Shown in pieces: positions 25,981 to 37,364 of a stretch of 64,000 nt of DNA. How positions within the stretch are numbered: position 1 is the stretch's first letter; each line of letters starts with the position of its first letter. A program made the position numbers and the translations under genes. The notes under the pieces are model-generated. The model ran no database searches and was not told the origin of the DNA. It saw only the letters and a list, made by a program, of their open reading frames with translations. Source of the stretch: Cristatella mucedo (Eukaryota; Bryozoa; Phylactolaemata; Cristatellidae); assembly GCA_009760855.2 (NCBI GenBank), contig WPIO01000006.1:1019501-1083500 (forward strand), given 5' to 3'.

Positions 25981-26115
25981 CCGTAACCATGCTATTCTTG
26001 TTGTTGATTTAGCATGCTAGCACTAACCATTCGATTGTGCTTCCTTTGCAGCAAATGTTAAGTGCCTAGGAAGAGATTGAGTTCTCTTAGGGCGCTATAT
26101 CAAATGCATTATTTT
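25975..26115 (+). mobile_element. LINE-A 3' tail fused to the LINE-B copy
   Basis: Directly after the LINE-B end comes the LINE-A tail (GTAACCATGCTATTCTTGTT.., AAGTGCCTAGGAAGAGATTG.., GGGCGCTATATCAAATGCATT). This gives a chimeric 3' structure, by nested insertion or shared evolution of tails. Confidence 0.7.
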
Positions 26116-26329
26116 CATTATTGTACAGGCAAGCTACGGCGATCGTTGGTCACGTCAATGTTCCCCGTCGATCATGCTTGCTCGCCAGATGGCATTTGCC
26201 GACCTGAAAAGCCCTCGAAAGTATTTCGCCCTCGTTCAAGAGTCCGCCTAGGAGCTCGGTTGCTGCGCCACGGGTGCCTCCCGGAACGCCTCCTTTAGCC
26301 GTACTCCAAGTCTGGTGAAAGGTGTTATG

Positions 26330-26720
26330 TTACTGTGTCTCCGGCTGCAGCAGCGCTGGTGGAGTCTCGCGGAGACACGAAGACACGAGCAGGCGCACGT
26401 GAGCGGTGAACGAGACTCTCGCTTTATTCCTCCAGCGGGTACGTGTATGAGCTAGGGGCTGACTCACCACACATAAGGGAGTGCATCCGTGGTGAGCCTC
26501 CGCTGGGCCACAAGCCCATATCAAAGGCCGCACCGAGCCAACCGCCCAAACACCTGCCCACATCAAAGGCTGCACCGAGCCAACCGCCCAACCACCCGCC
26601 GAGAGCGGGGCACTGCACACCAGTGGCCGAGAAGCAACAGGGACACACAACAAAGGCACCTGTCGAGAAAGGATCCAATGCGGCACGTCCCAATTAAAAC
26701 ACTGCAGCCTGCCTTTATGA
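26330..26720. repeat. unclassified repeat-like segment with 41-bp internal duplication
   Basis: Two adjacent units containing AAAGGCCGCACCGAGCCAAC / AAAGGCTGCACCGAGCCAAC lie at about 26519-26600. On the minus strand an AATAAA-like motif is present (CTTTATTCC at 26421-26429). General resemblance to the segments near 37.4, 38.4 and 46.0 kb is loose and unproven. Confidence 0.35.
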
Positions 26721-26911
26721 CAAGGGTAGGCCTTACTGGAAAAAGTGTCACTGAATCTCTACAGTAACGGTGACGGTACAGTCTGCCGTGCGGCCAGGCT
26801 CCTGAGACGCCTCCGACCTCGCCGTTCCCTTTCCATCTTGGATGAGCTAGTTTTGCGGAGCCTTTCGGGCGAAGCCAACACACGACCGCCCGCTCTGCGC
26901 AAGCCTCCTCA

Positions 26912-26948
26912 GATCCAGTGCGAGCGACTTCTCGGCTCGCACTGGATC
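26912..26948. repeat. hairpin: 14-bp perfect arms, 9-nt loop
   Basis: Arms GATCCAGTGCGAGC (26912-26925) and GCTCGCACTGGATC (26935-26948) flank GACTTCTCG. Confidence 0.9.
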
Positions 26949-27017
26949 CTTTAACGCCTCTCGAAGAAAGCGGGTGCGCTCGAGAGACTTCTGGAGAGCC
27001 TGGAGATTCGCGCCCGC

Positions 27018-27295
27018 ATGCCCGCAGAGCTCTGGCGCGCGCGCGCCCCCTCCGCTAAAATGCGGCGCGTCAAAAAAGAATCCGCTAAAATGCGGTGCGT
27101 CGAAAAAGACGCGCCGCCGCAGCGGGCCTTCGAGTCCCGTACCAAGAAACCCTGGCAGCCTGCGCCCGTAGAGGAACGGCTCGAAGCCGCTCGAGCTGGC
27201 GGCCTTTCGCCGCCCGCCGAGGCGCATCTAGAACAGCAGCAGCCCTCTCCGTCGCCCCTAAGCGCGGCAGCGACGCCCGCCGGCGCGCGTCGCCG
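27018..27295 (+). CDS. candidate first coding exon, unidentified
   Basis: ATG 27018 opens a frame that continues to a strong donor, CCG|GTGAGTGAG, at 27295/27296. The product is basic at first (two similar KMRxVxK units produced by a 30-bp tandem repeat) and then carries KPWQPAPVEERLEAARAGGL and a QQQ/PSPSP low-complexity end. No domain is recognised. The block is CpG-rich, so the open frame alone is weak evidence; the donor quality and protein-like middle part are what favour an exon. No second exon was found. Confidence 0.25.
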
Positions 27296-27619
27296 GTGAG
27301 TGAGCCGCTCAGCCCGAGACTCTCGCTCTCAGATCGCGTACGTCCGCACATCCGGGCAGCTGAGCCTCCGGTCCGCGCGATCCGCGGACCGGAGGCCGAG
27401 GCGAATGCCCAAGCTGGGGCATCGCGGCGATCTTCCCGCTGCCACCGCCCGCCCGGCCACCTCCTCCCCCAGATTCCAGCTCGCCCGAAACAAGGCGGAA
27501 TTCAATGCAATGCCGTTCAACGCGTCACGAGTCACGAGCGCATGCCGGACGACGTCCGAAGAGCGAGATTGCGGGGGTCTCGTCCGAGCAGCCATTTAGC
27601 TTTCACCGACGTGCGTGCC

Positions 27620-28500
27620 TCAAGCTGTCGGCATCTGTTCCTTCGTCGCAAGGATTGCGACTGGGCAGCCAGCGGAGGGATGTAAAAGGAGGAATGTAAA
27701 AGACCGCCGCCAAAAGAAACGCCAACCTCGGATGAGGGTCTGAGAATGTAGTTTCTGGCAGTTTGTGCCCACTGCGCGAGTTTGCCGTTATGCCACTGTC
27801 CGGCGTTTCCATTGCGGTGGTTTCGGGCCAGGACGCCTACAGGTGACAAAGATCTTATCAAGTAGAGCTAAACTTCGATCTTGAATGGACGCAACCAAAA
27901 ATCGCCTTTGAAAATTTGAAGTGGCCAGTTTTCACACTTTTACCTGCATAGCGAGACGAGAACGTACTCGCTTCTTACCAAGAACTTGGTCCGGGTTATG
28001 TTACACGTCTTTACTATCGCATCTTCCTTGATCTGGCTCCACTTTGGCTGTAATAGTAATATGAGTGCGGATCTAAAAACCGTATGATTGACATTTTATA
28101 AATGAAGGTTATGTCAAGACTCACACAAACGATAATTCGTGTCATTTGACAGAATATTTTATGAGGTTTCTCATAAAACCTGGTAATAAGTTCGGTTTTA
28201 TAGTTACACAAAGTGAGTTCGTCACGATCGCATTACTCTCGCACCATACTATTATTTTTTGATCGTAATTACATAATGCGTGTGCTAGATTAAACTATAA
28301 ACATAACTTTTCAAAAGGTATATTATGTCAGCAGCCTTAGCTGTCCGTGCTGTGCTCCCGTTGCAATTAGGTTGCACAGATCTGTCTTCCTTCGTTTCAC
28401 GTCGCATAATCTTGTTTACACATCGACCAGTTATTATCAGTAAATTTGAATTAAAGTTTGGTGGTTATTTGCAAATAGATTAGCTATAGGTAAAGACAAA
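27620..28500. other. intergenic, AT-rich to the right, no gene seen
   Basis: Short frames only. The sequence becomes strongly AT-rich toward the tRNA-Asp gene. Confidence 0.35.
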
Positions 28501-28505
28501 AAATA

Positions 28506-28577
28506 CTCCTTGGCGGGGAATTGAACCCCGGTCTCCCGCGTGACAGGCGGGGATACTAACCACTATACTACCAAGGA
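28506..28577 (-). tRNA. tRNA-Asp (anticodon GTC)
   Basis: Read on the minus strand, a 72-nt cloverleaf: acceptor arms TCCTTGG/CCAAGGA with discriminator G, D-arm region TAGTATAGTGGTTAGTA, anticodon stem-loop CCGCCTGTCACGCGG with GTC, and T-arm CGGGGTTCAATTCCCCG. The sequence is close to the metazoan tRNA-Asp consensus. No CCA is encoded. A run of six T follows at once on the minus strand, the expected RNA polymerase III terminator. There is no intron. Confidence 0.97.
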
Positions 28578-28579
28578 CC

Positions 28580-30470
28580 TCTGAAATATTAATTGAATTA
28601 TTGCTATTTATTTATAAATAAAAAATTCGTCGAACCGGACTGGCTTGACGGATTACATAACATCTCAGCCTCTATAGTTATAGTATATCTATAGTAAAAG
28701 TACGAACATGAAATTCCGAATCTCTCTGAAGATAATTACTTGGCTCGCTACTTGAAATAATAGCTTAATGCGATTTAAACTCCCAGAGTTTCCGTAAGGT
28801 TCTGGCGTATTAGTTACCATAACATCAGCTCCGAGCTCTACCCGGACCAGCGCGCACTTAATTGTTCGCAAGTTTTTCCGGACACGGTTCTGCCTTTATT
28901 GGTCATAATAACGCTGCGATCCCATTGGTTGATATTAACGGCCTCGCTTTTGCCGTTCTTGGTAAAGGATGCTATGATTGACGTTTCGTTTTTAGTGAAC
29001 ACAGATGCCTTTACTTAATGTGAGCAGACTTGCAATACACGATTTGCAATTAAGTCACACGTTGGTGAAAGTCTTGAAGGTCAATAAACATTAGGTACGC
29101 GTCTCTTCGAGCTGGCGATTTGGGCTTCACCACATACATACCCCGTCATACGAGCCTGCTGCAGATCGCCGAAGACTTGAGAGCAGAGCAGCGATCTCAG
29201 GTCTGCTAGATGAGCGCTGTGGCAATCGCTTGCCGGCGGCTCGTCGAAGTGGCTCAGCTGTGCGCGTGACCCAAACGAAGAGCGGCGACATTATTTTTTC
29301 AGTGCTGCTCACGTGCCCGTCTGGGCAGCGCTCGTTTGGCGCACGGATTCGTCCAGTTTCTCCAAAATGGTGCTGCCTAGTCTGTGGCCGGAGTTACACG
29401 CAAGCCAGCAGCCTACCGCGAAGGGGTTCGTCGGGGCGGGGTGTCCGAGCTGCAGGCGAGCCGATTTATTTTTTTAGTCGGGACTCAAGTAAATAGGCTT
29501 CGGCACGGCGATGCGTCTCCACAGCAGCTCCGGGCTCCTCGCGAAATGTTTTCTTTTCTCGTTTTCTCCGAGAGGCGAAAGAGCCCGCAGTAAAGGTAGT
29601 CGCTCGGTCGGCGGAATCCGACTCGGCTCCCAGAATGGAGGCCACCGCACGTTAACGGAGGAAGGAAAGCCCGTCGGACAGAGCACCTTTGAATTTCAAT
29701 AAACGAAAAAAGTCCTCTCAAAATTCTCCGAAATGCGGTGTACCGATGACGAATTTACTACCGATGATGACTTTACCTCTGCGGCTTTACCGACAGTCAC
29801 CAAAAGAGTAGCGAGAGAGGGAGAGCACTGACATCCGGGGCATGCGAAAGTAGGGAAAGAGTACTGACATGCGCTGATGGCAGTTACGATGACCAGCTCG
29901 TGTATCTCGCTGCATGCTATATTCTAAGAATACTTTAGGTTTACTCTAGCAAAGACTCAGCACTTTACCCGGCCCTAGTGAATGGTGAGAGGCGTGAGCG
30001 ACCTGGGGGTGGGAGGGGCGGAATATTCCCTAGTAGCGAGTCCAACCGAGTGCCTTAGCCTCTGGTTCTTTGCGGCGTGTGCGTCCGATGTAAGTGACTT
30101 TCTTATATTCGCCAATACGGTCGCTTTTGCTTCTGGCCATTGACATTAATGGGCGTAATCATTTTTCAGTTGTTGTGCGTGACGTGCCTTGCGGGTATAT
30201 TTTTGCGAGGAGATTTAGCTCATCTCATCTCAGCGTGGTCGAGTAGTAGAGTCATCCTAGCAGTGAGGCCGTTGCTTACGCGAATGCTCCTGTATTTCTT
30301 GCGCGCATGGAACGCTCGTAAAAATTAATCTGAACTCCCTGGCGTGAGAATTTTGGAGTAAGAATTTTCTTAAGACAAAGTCTTAGCTGAGGAAGCGAGA
30401 TCATCCTTAGTTCGTCGGCCACCCCACCCCCAGATTCAATTGACATCTTTCGGTGATCGAACCTTAAACT
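28580..30470. other. intergenic, no gene recognised
   Basis: Two short overlapping plus-strand frames near 29230-29702 have no recognisable family. An AATAAA at 29698-29703 has no attached gene model. Confidence 0.3.
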
Positions 30471-30471
30471 G

Positions 30472-30612
30472 TAATTCATTTGTATAGCGTCCTAAGAGAA
30501 CTTGGTCTCTATTTAGGCGCTTCACGTATACCACGGGGCTCGAGCCTGCGACCTCGGCCACACCTTGGTCGGGGCGAGCACCCTGACAACGAGGCCAAAG
30601 CAACGCGGCACC
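30472..30612 (-). mobile_element. SINE-A copy
   Basis: Reverse-complement order of the family: ATTCATTTGTATAGCGTCCT, AAGAGAACTTGGTCTC, GGCGCTTCACGTATACCACG, then GGGGCTCGAGCCTGCGACCT (box B) and the tRNA-like head at the right end. Confidence 0.7.
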
Positions 30613-30818
30613 TTCAATTGGTATGCTCCGGAAGTCTGGAGCTCGCTCCGACTTCTGTCGCCGTCTGCATTGACTTTGCGTCATATGACTCTTAGCTAAA
30701 GACGCACCCATTCCTCGTAGCTTTGCCTGCGTCCCAGTGACGTGTCTTTTTTGTTCCAGTTTTACTTAGTGTCCATCCTTGGCGGTGCATGATCCAGTGC
30801 ATGTTACTAGTCAGCAGA

Positions 30819-30906
30819 GGTCAGTTACTTAGCAGCGGTCAGTTACTTAGCAGCGGTCAGTTACTTAGCAGCGGTCAGTTACTTAGCAGCGGTCAGTTAC
30901 TTAGCA
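30819..30906 (+). repeat. 18-bp minisatellite, about 4.9 copies
   Basis: Unit GGTCAGTTACTTAGCAGC repeated from 30819, with nearly identical copies. Confidence 0.95.
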
Positions 30907-30984
30907 CTTAGTCCCCGAGTGTCTTCCTATGCGTTTTTGCGGCTTGTATAAGCACGATACGACACCTTGCTTGCCATTGACTCG

Positions 30985-31080
30985 TGTTAATCGCTTTTCT
31001 CTTGCTGCGAGTTTTAAAGCGCCTCGACTGAGATTCGGCTCTCTTGGGGGCGCTATGCAAACGAATTTCATTTGTATTTA
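30985..31080 (+). mobile_element. SINE-A 3' fragment
   Basis: Only the tail part is clear: AAAGCGCCTCGACTGAGATT, GGCTCTCTTGGGGGCGCTAT, then GCAAACGAATTTCATT. The tRNA-like head is missing or too diverged. Confidence 0.5.
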
Positions 31081-31189
31081 TATTTTGAGCGCTTCTTGGT
31101 TTTTTAGTTTTTTCCATGCTCGTCTAAGCTTGTCTTGCTCTACAGTACCATAATGGTAATGTAGAGGTCATTGCTTGGGGTCATTGCTC

Positions 31190-32375
31190 CTCTTTCAGTT
31201 CAAAAAGCATATTATAATTATTAATATTATTAAAAGAATGACCTCTTAAATTTTACACAGCAATGCAGTGTTTTCGACCGTACAAAAGGCAATCCCACTC
31301 ATGGATTGCATTGGACAGTGCTGCCGCCCATAAAAGCAGGTGCTGCCAATCATGCTAAACTACAGAGTCGATTGGTGGCTAGTGTGTCTAGGTTGCCATG
31401 AGTTTTATTGATGCACTGCATGAAAGTAGAAATGGAATCTCGCCTGTTGGTGTCCTAGAGGGTACTTCTCAAGGCTTAATAATAATAATAATAATGCACT
31501 TGATAAAGCGCCCGCTTCGTGGGGCTATACAGTGTTCACTTAAATGAAACCACACATGGCGCTTTCGTCACTAAACCCATCTTCAGCCGTGCTCATTTTG
31601 TCAGATCTAAAGACGACATAAGGCTTGCCGAAACTTTTCCAGCGGCTTGCATGCCACGTGGTCAGGGCCGTGGTTGCTACGCATTTTGCTTCAAGACCTT
31701 AGTGAACGAGACACGTAGTACGATCTAGAATTGTTCGTTGTGATGCCGCCTTAGTCACACTTGTTGAGTTATGTTAGTGTTGGCCTTCAGAGACCCCTTG
31801 AATTGAGCTTGGGATAAGGACTGACTTCTGCTTCTGTGTACTACTCTTGTTGAATTGTGGCCATAGGTGCCTTCATAATTTAGTATGGTACATGCATAGA
31901 TACTGCACCAGCAATTCAGCTCATTCCATGACAGAGATATGTATCTGCGTTTTGAACTCCCTTATAAAAAAGCGCACAGTGAAGAATTAACCTTGACTCC
32001 AGAGAGCTTGTAGCTATTTGAGTGTTTTGTTGATGTATCGTCGATGTTGCAGAGTATCACCGGATACAGTGGCCGTGAGGCAGAGCATTTTCCTACGGAA
32101 CGATAACGAAAAGAGAAGGTGGTAAGAGGAATATTTCTTGAGATTGTTGTGAGTAATGCTGCCCCTTCATTAATGCTTAAGGTTAGCTTTTTACACACTC
32201 ACCGATCACGCTAAACATCAAATAAACAATACCATTGAAAGCTATTGACAGTTTGCATGGGTTACACCAGTCACTATTAATTAACACTAGTTATAGGCTT
32301 AGATTACAAATCGCCGACAAACTACAGCCCTTGAGTGAACCTAGCCACGTTGGTCTGGGCATTAAGATTTAAATT
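31190..32375. other. intergenic; short LINE-A tail trace at 31480-31530
   Basis: At 31480-31530 an AAT repeat followed by GCACTTGATAAAGCGCCC is the reverse end of a LINE-A tail. Nothing else is recognised here. Confidence 0.4.
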
Positions 32376-32690
32376 ATTTGTAATGTAATGTAATATATCT
32401 CCATCTGTAACTCCACAAAGTCATAAAGACTATGTGGGTGTTATGCAGGAGAGTATTGTATAGCGCACTCACAGCCTAAGCGGCTTTCGGTAGCCAACAG
32501 ACTTCGTCTCACGCAACAAAGAGAAATTGGGAAGCATAGCAGCGTCAAGAGAGCAGTTGGGTAGTTAGTAGCATAGAAGTAGCAGCTCAGGACCGCTGAA
32601 AAGGATGAGCCATAGTCGGCAGCAGGAGAGTAGTTGTCGTTGCACAAGAAAAGTATTTGTAGCTGAATCACCTGCACTCAGAGTGAGTAC
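32375..32690 (-). pseudogene. LINE-B C-terminal and 3' UTR fragment
   Basis: The minus strand encodes NDNYSPAADYGSSFSAVLSC, FYATNYPTALLTLLCFPISL and related phrases, and the 3' UTR motif (ATCTCCATCTGTAACTCCAC on the plus strand). It matches the end of the 25-kb LINE-B copy with frameshifts. Confidence 0.75.
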
Positions 32691-33250
32691 AATGCCTAAA
32701 CCCTGAAGGTGTCACATTCTTTCAGCTCATCGATCAAAAATGTTGTAATAATTAATGATTCAGCAGCATGCAGTGGTACTGTGCTGGAAATGACAGTTGC
32801 ACCTCGGACATTTGCCATCCTGGGACTGATGGGTGATGGGATAGGCACCTTGCTAATCGACAAGAGTGAGAGAGAGAGAGCACCGGTATTAGCATGTCAT
32901 TTTATGACTTTAATATACATTTTTTGTATAGACTTTGCATACATCATGGTGAAGCTTTAAAGAAGAGGGTATCCTTTATAGCCACAGCTGTTAGTAAAGG
33001 TTTTGTAACTTCCCTTGTTGGGCATGCATGCGATTGCCATAGGTTAGTGATACAGTTGTTTTTGTACTTGTCTTTGGATTACTCGCATAGCCTTGATGGC
33101 TGCCATCGCAGTAAAGTGACCAGACCTGCACCACTTATCAGGGTGTGGTGAAGTAAGCTGAGACTGTGGCATCTTGATGGTGAATATCTGTGATCTACCG
33201 GAGCCGGGTGAAGATTTTGCGGCTACCCTCTCCACTCTGGTTACGACAGC
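32690..33250. other. intergenic, no gene recognised
   Basis: Short frames without family resemblance. A short GAGAGAGAGAGAG run lies at about 32867-32880. Confidence 0.3.
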
Positions 33251-33440
33251 AAAGTTAGTTAAGCTGATTGAACAGCCTCATTTATATAGCAGCAATAGAG
33301 CATTCTCGGCTATCACCGCTGCTTGCAGTGGCCAGTAAAGAATCGACCACTGCAAGACACGAACCCGCAACCCGGTTTGTGAAGAGCGAGCACCCTACTC
33401 CCCTGCTGAGACCAAGTGGGCGACAAGCCGACGAATCATC
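33250..33440 (-). mobile_element. degenerate SINE-B copy
   Basis: Order of motifs matches SINE-B in reverse (GCTGATTGAACAGCCTC, TCACCGCTGCTTGCAGTGG, AAAGAATCGACCACTGCA, GAACCCGCAACC), with many substitutions. Confidence 0.55.
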
Positions 33441-33503
33441 GAGTCTCAATTTAAAATCATTAGAAAAATACCTGCGCAATTTCTCGAGCAATGCTAGCCA
33501 CAT

Positions 33504-33779
33504 CTACGATGCAGAGGCAAGTGGGTGGTTCCACCTCGTGCTCTGCGTGGGCGACACGTGATTGATCTGCATCTGCTTAGCTGCTTTTGCTTCTTCCTCG
33601 TCGGTTTTGTCACGCGCATTTTCTAGGCAGGCAGCGGTTTGGATTACCTCCACCACCCCCGCAGGTGGTGCAGGGCAGTGTGCGCACAGCTGTGCTGCTG
33701 TCGTTTCCGCTCGACCCGATTGTCGAATCTCCTTACGGATTTTCTTGCACTTGCATCGGTGGTGGGCGACTGGCGGCAT
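33504..33779 (-). CDS. candidate small coding frame divergent to FDX2, unidentified
   Basis: ATG at 33779 (minus) opens 91 codons: an N-terminal HHRCKCKKIRKEIRQSG basic/Cys segment, then CAHCPAPPAG and an acidic-basic ARDKTDEEEAKAAKQMQ stretch. It has no match I recognise. It lies head-to-head with FDX2, about 200 bases away, as in bidirectional promoters. The plus strand of the same region is also open, so it may be chance. Confidence 0.2.
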   Translation of the reverse strand: MPPVAHHRCKCKKIRKEIRQSGRAETTAAQLCAHCPAPPAGVVEVIQTAACLENARDKTDEEEAKAAKQMQINHVSPTQSTRWNHPLASAS

Positions 33780-33895
33780 GCTCAGTAGCCCGGTGACGTT
33801 ACAGACACAGCTGAGCTGCTTCCTCGCTCCTGCTCTCGGCCGTTGCCATTCGATCGATGCCCGTGCGGTGTGCTCGAGTCGGCGATGTGCCGTGA

Positions 33896-34510
<615 letters not shown>

Positions 34511-34566
34511 GCACCGTCCCCCACTCGCTCGCGCCTGTGGTTCGCCTCCTCGTGCGGCTTCGTCGT

Positions 34567-34618
34567 ATGTATCTCTCCGTCTGTAACTCCACAAAGTCAT
34601 AAAGACCATGTGGGTGCA
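34567..34618 (-). mobile_element. short LINE-B 3' end fragment in the FDX2 3' flank
   Basis: TATGTATCTCTCCGTCTGTA and ACTCCACAAAGTCATAAAGA match the LINE-B 3' terminus in reverse. It lies 56 bases after the FDX2 stop, so it is probably in the 3' UTR or just beyond. Confidence 0.75.
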
Positions 34619-35345
34619 GAGGAATTCCCTCCGGTCGTTGCCCTAGGCAACGGAATGCGGTGCAGACTCGGCCTGCACTTCTCGCACGTTATGCGAGTGC
34701 CCGTAGCCCCCCCCCGTGCCGCTGTGCCGCTGCGGTCGCTCGGTGAGCGCGCCGGCTTTTACCTGCTTATTAGTGCCGCTCTTTTAACCTGGCCCGAGCA
34801 TGCTTGCAAGCATGCTCGTGGCACGAGCTCAGGCCCTGGCGAATACGTCACCCCAATGACAGACCCAGCATTGCTCACTCCGGTCGTTTGCCATGGTTGT
34901 GTTCACTCCACTCCTTCCCCTCCCCTGGACTTGCAAAGAGTTAAACTCTATGTCCTCGCTTTGCCATGGAACTTGCGAATCGATCGTCGAGTGAGTATGC
35001 TAGTGCTACTACGGGTTTGGGCAATCATTGTCTCTTCCTGAGACAAGCTGCTGCGACTATGCTATTTCGGTGACTGGCATTGCCCAATGCATGTAGGAAC
35101 CCGACCTGCAGCAGCCGCCACGGCATCGGGTGCTGAAAGATTAGCATACTGTCTCTTGAGATCGCGCTCGATGATTCGCATGTCACGCTTGATGATCTTC
35201 GCGGCTGTTGTCTTTCTCACGGTCCAACGATCGATCAGCAACGACCTTGTGGCACGAAAAATCATCGAGCAATCAGAGCTCTGGACTAGCCCGAAATCTG
35301 CCCACAAAAACTTGTCACGAATGGGACATGCAGCATCAGTTTGAA
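34619..35345. other. intergenic, no gene recognised
   Basis: Contains the 24-bp palindrome. No AATAAA that would clearly end the FDX2 transcript was found here. Confidence 0.35.
34795..34818. repeat. 24-bp perfect palindrome
   Basis: CGAGCATGCTTG followed directly by its reverse complement CAAGCATGCTCG. Confidence 0.95.
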
Positions 35346-35510
35346 ATGTCAATAATTATAATACATTTGCATAGTTCCCTCAGAGAATTGAATCTCTTTC
35401 TAGGCACTTTACATTTGCTGCAAATGAAGCATGATCGATTGGTTAATGCTAGCAAGCTCAATGTCAACAATGATAACATCGTAAGAAGTGACCTGCATCA
35501 ATGGTAAATC
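35345..35510 (-). mobile_element. LINE-A 3' terminal fragment
   Basis: Reverse LINE-A tail: AGAGAATTGAATCTCTTTCT, AGGCACTTTACATTTGCTGC, then AATGAAGCATGATCGATTGG and further 3' UTR phrases. Confidence 0.7.
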
Positions 35511-35719
35511 TCCTCTTAGCTGGCTGCCTCAGTAATATAGTTTTCGGTACTCGTCGCACTATTGCTAAGCCTTACAACCCCTCAGATGTTGATGAGATAT
35601 CAGTATGATTCGATCAGTCAAAGTGATAAAGCTCCTCAATTGTTCTGTTACTGAGCTTCACAGACCCGATCTTAACCATAGCAGGGGGAGAGTCGAAGCA
35701 ATGCAGCGTTTGGCCCAGT

Positions 35720-36335
35720 AGTGGTCCGCTGGCGAAAAACTCTGCAGCTAAGCTTGTCTGAAGTGAGCGTCGCAGTTGCCACAACACATCACTTCTCGCC
35801 GACCTGCACTGGCTCCCAGTCAAGCAACGCATCGACTTCAAGGTTTTATCGCTCACTTTTAGGTCACTTCATTCTTTGGCTCCAGCCTATCTCTTGGATC
35901 TACTCCCCACCAAGCCAAGCATCGTACCACCTGCTTTTCGGAATCCAACAGTTTACCAATACCTCGTACAAACCTCAAATCCTTTGGAGACCGTGCATTT
36001 AGTTCGTATGCCCCCAAAGCCTGGAACTCCCGACTTGCATCAGAACATCCCCTGACTTGACCAGATTTAAAAAGAACTTAGAAACACCTATTTAGGACAG
36101 CATTTAGTGGGTCCCTTTGATGCGTCCTTCATGTGCCTATGGGTGCTGCCACTAACCACACCTGTATGTTGACCCTGTGCATGTCACCCCTAACCATGTT
36201 ATTCATGTTGTTTATCAAGCATGATATTACTCACCATTCAATCGCGTTTCCCATTGCAGCAAGTGTAAAGCGCCTAGAAAGAGATTGAGTTCTCTGAGGG
36301 CGCTTTATCATGTGCATTATTATTATTATTTGGGT
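35720..36335 (+). pseudogene. LINE-A C-terminal fragment with full 3' end
   Basis: Frameshifted frames encode QNSAAKLV-like, LHWLPVKQRIDFKVLSLTFR-like and SFGDRAF-like segments, then the complete LINE-A 3' UTR ending in the hairpin AAAGCGCC..GGGCGCTTT and ATT repeats at about 36310-36332. Confidence 0.8.
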
Positions 36336-36649
36336 GTCACTCCAGCCAGCATATCCACAGATGTATTAAACGGGCAGGGTGTGCACGATAGCGAGGCAGC
36401 TTCTGTTCATCACCATGGCTTAGAATGCTGCACTTGCACCCAGGCAATTGCTACGAAAGCGATCATCTCGTTAGGTAGCAAAGCCTGATTAGCTGCTTCA
36501 GCATAAAAATGCTCTTACAAGTCTTCAGCTCAAGTGGATGAGTCAACTGAGCAAATTTGGACATTCGGTGGAATTTAGCCTTTCCGAACTGCTCCAATTA
36601 CAAGACAAGCACCGAACAACACGGCGAGCCGCCGGGCTTCATATAACTC

Positions 36650-37290
36650 GATAATGCACTTGATAAAGTGCCCTCAGAGAACAATCTCTTTTTAGGCGCT
36701 TTACATTTGCTGCAAAAGGAAACTCAATTAAATGGTGAGTAATATCGCGGTTGATAAACAACATGAATGACATGGTTAGGGGTGACATGCACTGTGTCAG
36801 CACGCATAAGCACATGAAGGACGAATCATAGGGACCCACTAAATGCTGTCCTAAATAGGTGAGTTTTCAAGTTCTTTTCAAATGTGGTCAAGTCAGGGGA
36901 TGTTCTGACGCAAGTCGGGAGTGAATTCCAGGCTTTTGGAGCATTCGAACTAAATGCACGGTCTCCAAAGGATTTGAGGTTTGTACGAGGTATTGGTAAA
37001 CTGTTGGATTCCGGAAAGCTAGTGGTACGATGCTTGGCCTGGTGGTGGAGTAGATCTGATAGGTAGGCTGGAGCCAAAGAATAAAGTGACCTAAAAGTGA
37101 GGACAAAACCTTGAAGTCAATCCGTTTCGTGACTGGTAGCCAGTGCAGGTCGGCGAGAAGTGGTGTGATGTGGCAACTGCGAAGCTCACGACAGACAAGC
37201 CTACAACGAACAAGACGGATAAGAACGATCTAAGCATCGACAATGTGAAGCAAAACAACTTGTCTCCTTTGAGCACATGAGTCAGCCTTG
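36650..37290 (-). pseudogene. LINE-A C-terminal fragment
   Basis: The minus strand encodes LAPAYLSDLLHHQAKHRTTS, NLKSFGDRAFSSNAPKAWNS and LPTCVRTSPDLTTFEKNLKT, continuing into the LINE-A 3' UTR and tail at 36650. At its right end the order is scrambled relative to the other copies. Confidence 0.85.
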
Positions 37291-37364
37291 AACTAACTGA
37301 CTTGCTCTCCTGTTTTTGTCCAATGCCGTTTAGTAATTATTACTTGTTCGGTTTCGCACAGCAG

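Larger units (their letters stand above)
26830..27610. promoter_or_regulatory. CpG-rich block with hairpins
   Basis: CpG-dense. It contains the hairpin at 26912-26948 and another with 14-bp arms at 27364-27377 and 27383-27396 (5-nt loop CGATC). Probably a promoter/first-exon region if the exon at 27018 is real. Confidence 0.35.

Noticed and set aside
30819-30906. CRISPR-like array
   Set aside because: The 18-base units are directly adjacent with no spacers, and the genome is eukaryotic: a minisatellite.
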